NCBI GenBank assembly: GCA_024500155.1
Contig: CM044879.1
Span: 21,982,572 to 22,046,571 of the forward strand
From: Chenopodium formosanum
Lineage: Eukaryota > Streptophyta > Magnoliopsida > Caryophyllales > Amaranthaceae
Length of the DNA: 64,000 bases
Direction of reading: 5' to 3'
The position numbers and the translations under genes are program-made. Below are positions 61,101 through 64,000 of this stretch, piece after piece. Under the pieces are notes generated by a model, which saw nothing but the letters and a program-made list of their open reading frames with translations, made no database searches and was not told the DNA's origin. Within the stretch, counting starts at the first letter, position 1. Every line of letters starts with the position of its first letter.

Positions 61101-64000
61101 TTCACAAGTACCGGATACTGCTTGAGTGTTCCACTATGATAATGACCTTAAACTATTGAAGTTAAGCTAAGTTATCGACTTACAAGCTTAGAATGAAGCA
61201 AGAAGAGCTACATCAGTTGTAAGGTTGTATGTTTTGTTTAAAGACCTTTTAAGCCAAAGGCTGGAACAAGTAATGGTTATTATGTTCCATAATCAGCAAT
61301 TGATTCGTTTACACACGGAAAGACTCACATTCAAAGTAATGAGCAATAGTTGTGAGATTTATTTGAATGGGATGGTTATCCAAGCGTTGAGTTAAGAATA
61401 CTTGATTATAAACAAACATTTCCATAAACATGATAAACTCACTAAGTTCAAGTCATAGGCTTGATTTGCATTCCGAACATCTTTAGCAATGTCACATCGA
61501 CAAGAACGTACTCAAGGCTCTATTAGATAGGCTCTTGATAGTTGCTCGAATTGGAATCGTTCTAAGACAAGAAACTCTTACTTGTTGAAACCGACAAAGC
61601 AGAGAGCTATTTATCTTGGTATAGACAATTGACTCCGAAGGCTAAAGAGGATTCAATTACTTCAACGTTTCACAAAGAATTTGAAAGGATATGGCTATAT
61701 TCATCAAATGTGAACAAAATTGACTTGAGTAGCTCAAGAGTTCAGTGAAGTACAGAATCGACTTGGCAAGATATCAAAATGTCTAGATTAGATCAAGCGA
61801 TGTTTGCTTGAGCCAAGCGTGACTATCTCAAAGTTATGAATGGAAATTTTCATAAATAACTCCACAAAGAACATGGTGTGTCTTCACGGAGACCTCGGTG
61901 TCATCTGAAAATGACTCGAACGGTGATGGTTCACAACCCTTCCTATAAAGTTCTTAAAGATTTGCACAAATCACTAATGTTACACTAAACAAAATGTCGA
62001 AGCTAAGAAAGGACGCCATATTTAGTTATGGATAGAAATAACTTCTAAAAGTCTTTTCAAGTATATGTCTAAGGCTCTTAGTCGCAGTGGGAGTTCACTA
62101 GCTCAGTGAGAGCAAAGTGGCTCAGTGGGAGCTAGGTGACTCAGTAGGAGCTGAATGGCTCAATAAAGACTAAGATAGCTCAAGTAGGAGCTACTTGTTT
62201 GTTTCACAACGAACTTTTACCCAAAGACAATATACATGTCTCTTTGTAAGCATTCAAGTGAGACTACGGGTATTACCTCCACATCCTAATTGAGAACAAA
62301 AATTGTTTGTTGCTCTAAGTAGTGTCTTTCTGGAAAGTAACACGTTTCCAAAACGACAAGTGGGAGGAAAATGAACTCGATGACCATCGAGCTTAGCAAC
62401 AAACTAGAACTGAGAATCTCGGAAGACCTTAAAGGACTTCGTGATAATGCTTGATCAAGAATACTCAAAAGGACTTTACAAGTGCCTTAAAAGAGAATTC
62501 ATTACTCACAAATCATTAAAGATGTTGGAGTAAGATCAACATAATAAAAGGGCTTTGAAAGCGCCTTAAAACTCAGTGTTTGATGCAATTGCCCCGTATA
62601 GGTATAGAATTCACCAAAGGCTTGGATTGAATCCTATAAATTTTCTATTAAGTTAGAAACAAACTGAAGACTTACAAGCATACTATTTACTATTAGATAG
62701 TAAAGGAATAATGTCTTGTAAGATAGCTACGACAAATCCAAATTCCGAATAATGGTTAAAAGCCATGAAAATCAAAAAATAGACTCCATGTTTGAAAATC
62801 ATGTTTGAAACTTGATTAATTTGCATGAAAGGTGAAAGACCCATCGATTGCAAATAATTTTTCAAGGAGAAAACTAACAAATGTGGAAATGTATATGAAT
62901 ACATAGCTAGATTGGTTGTAAAGGATATAATTAATTTCAAGGAGTTGATTTGAATAAAATCTCATTCACCAATCAGAATGCTTAAGTCTTTTCGTGATTG
63001 ATCTAGCAAAATTGCGCATATGAAATATGGAGAAATAGATACCAAAACCGCCTTCCCAAAACGGAATTTCGGAAGTGACTATGGAATAGTCTAAGGGTTT
63101 TGAAAATCTAAATAATGCTAGATTTGAAAGCAAGCACATGGAATCCGTCATGGGATTAAAGGAAGCATTGCATGAAGGAATTGGAACGTGTTTTCTCATA
63201 AAGTTAGTAAGAGGATTGACTTATGGAGAAACATAGAAATTCTAATGAACAAGAAGTTTAGTGGGAGAAAAAGTAATGGTCCAACAAGATGTTTACAAAT
63301 TCTATTGTGAAACAACTATCAAATGCTAAATGCTTAGATTTGAAAGTATTTTCGACAATGGACCGAGCTAAAGACGATACTTAGTACATGTTGGGAATTA
63401 AGTTCTATGGTATAGACTTAATTAAAATGTTTAAATGAGTAAAAGAAATTACCATGTTAAACATGAAGGACTTTGAAAGGCTTTCAACCCATATGTATGA
63501 AGCTAAGTAAATGTTTGAGCTAAGTATAAGCTAGGCTAAGTACTAAATCAAACAAGAAAGACTCTAGTAAGAGACTTTCAATCATATCATATAGCGAACA
63601 ATTTGGCAAGACTCAGTGTAACTGTATGAGCTAAATGTCACATGGATGGAATAAAATTGAGAATCATTCTAGAATTAAATCCATCATGTAAGGCTATTAT
63701 ATGGAATCGTCAGATGACTTACATGCTTAGAGCATGTGAAGTACATATATAATACCAATCGACATTAATCTAAGTATTAGATCATTAGATTATAGTCAAG
63801 AACATCCATAGAACTTAGATAAGTAGTAGGATGAAGTTCTTGACGCATGGAAACAAATATAATTTGAGTTTTGATGTTGCAAGCACAAACCTTAACAAGG
63901 ATTAGATCCTTAGCAAGGAAGCCATTTATAAGCACGAGGCAAGAAGCGTTGTGGCTTGAGAATGGTAACATGGATGTGCATCCATATATGATGCGCGGGA
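58149..64000 (+). mobile_element. Decayed Copia-like element 2 (runs off window)
   Basis: The primer-binding site at 58151-58161 opens the internal region. A GC-rich patch (59150-59320) and the sequence shared with element 1 (59744-60215) follow. From 60.2 to 62.7 kb the sequence is decayed, with a short repeat series of (G)CTCAGT(G)GGAGCT at about 62085-62195. A reverse-transcriptase remnant lies at 62752-63120. The 3' LTR is outside the window. Confidence 0.65.
62752..63400 (+). pseudogene. Copia reverse transcriptase remnant
   Basis: Readable with frame changes: WLKAMK, then KIDSMFENHV, a TGA where the family has W, NLINLHE, GERPIDCK, a stop where the family has W, FFKEKTNKCGNVYEYIARLV (family pattern YKARLVAKG), SPIRMLKS and EIDTKTAF, corresponding to the family MDVKTAFLNG block that carries the first catalytic aspartate (here 63033-63056). 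Downstream ESVMGLKEALHE and DVYKFYCETT suggest the linker towards the YVDD region, but YVDD itself is not preserved. Several W codons have become stops by G-to-A changes. Clearly dead. Confidence 0.75.

Overview
This is plant nuclear DNA, most likely from a eudicot. The only host gene I can support is the 3' part of a brassinosteroid-signalling-kinase (BSK) gene at the left edge (757-2179, +). It has ordinary GT-AG introns and TPR-coding exons. Almost everything else is mobile DNA, stacked in several layers. The mix of Helitron, Copia, Tat/Ogre-like Gypsy, Tekay-like LTR, hAT, Stowaway and Tourist elements is typical of a mid-sized or large dicot genome. I lean weakly towards Caryophyllales, but nothing in the window proves it.

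Left part (2.6-12.1 kb): a decayed LINE 3' end, then the 3' LTR and rotted body of a minus-strand Copia element, a Tourist-like MITE, a solo LTR with CAATG target-site duplications (TSDs) that contains a GC-rich palindromic array, and a second Tourist-like MITE.

Middle part (about 12.15-48.5 kb): a very large Helitron. Its proposed 5' end (A|TCTATA...) is at 12151. Its 3' end, a GC hairpin followed by CTAG, is at 48513. It carries, left to right, a dsRNA-binding-like gene (+), the Rep/helicase gene (+), two B3-B3 double-domain genes (-), an RPA70-like gene (+) and a third B3-B3 gene (-) next to the 3' hairpin. All are degraded by stops or frameshifts. Two retrotransposon insertions came later. 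One is a full Tat/Ogre-type Gypsy element with about 2.1-kb LTRs and TSD GCATA, which sits inside a B3 exon and itself holds a nested solo LTR (TSD GTGAC). The other is a 2.8-kb solo LTR (TSD CCCAC) inside an RPA exon. Without them the Helitron would be about 23 kb.

Right part (48.5-64 kb): two copies of a hAT-like non-autonomous element rich in ACCGA motifs, each with its own 8-bp TSD and the second carrying a Stowaway MITE. Then come a possible minus-strand Helitron end, a Copia 5' LTR with its primer-binding site (matching the LTR at 4.1 kb), a tRNA-derived SINE with a 10-bp TSD, a fragment of the same Gypsy LTR, and two decayed plus-strand Copia-like elements. The last keeps a recognisable reverse-transcriptase region at 62.75-63.1 kb and runs off the window.

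If the Helitron genes once worked together, Rep/helicase would have nicked and unwound DNA and the RPA-like protein would have bound single strands. The repeated B3 DNA-binding genes and the dsRNA-binding-like gene are the unusual cargo and the most interesting feature of the window. Boundaries and homologies were read by eye; no database search was possible.
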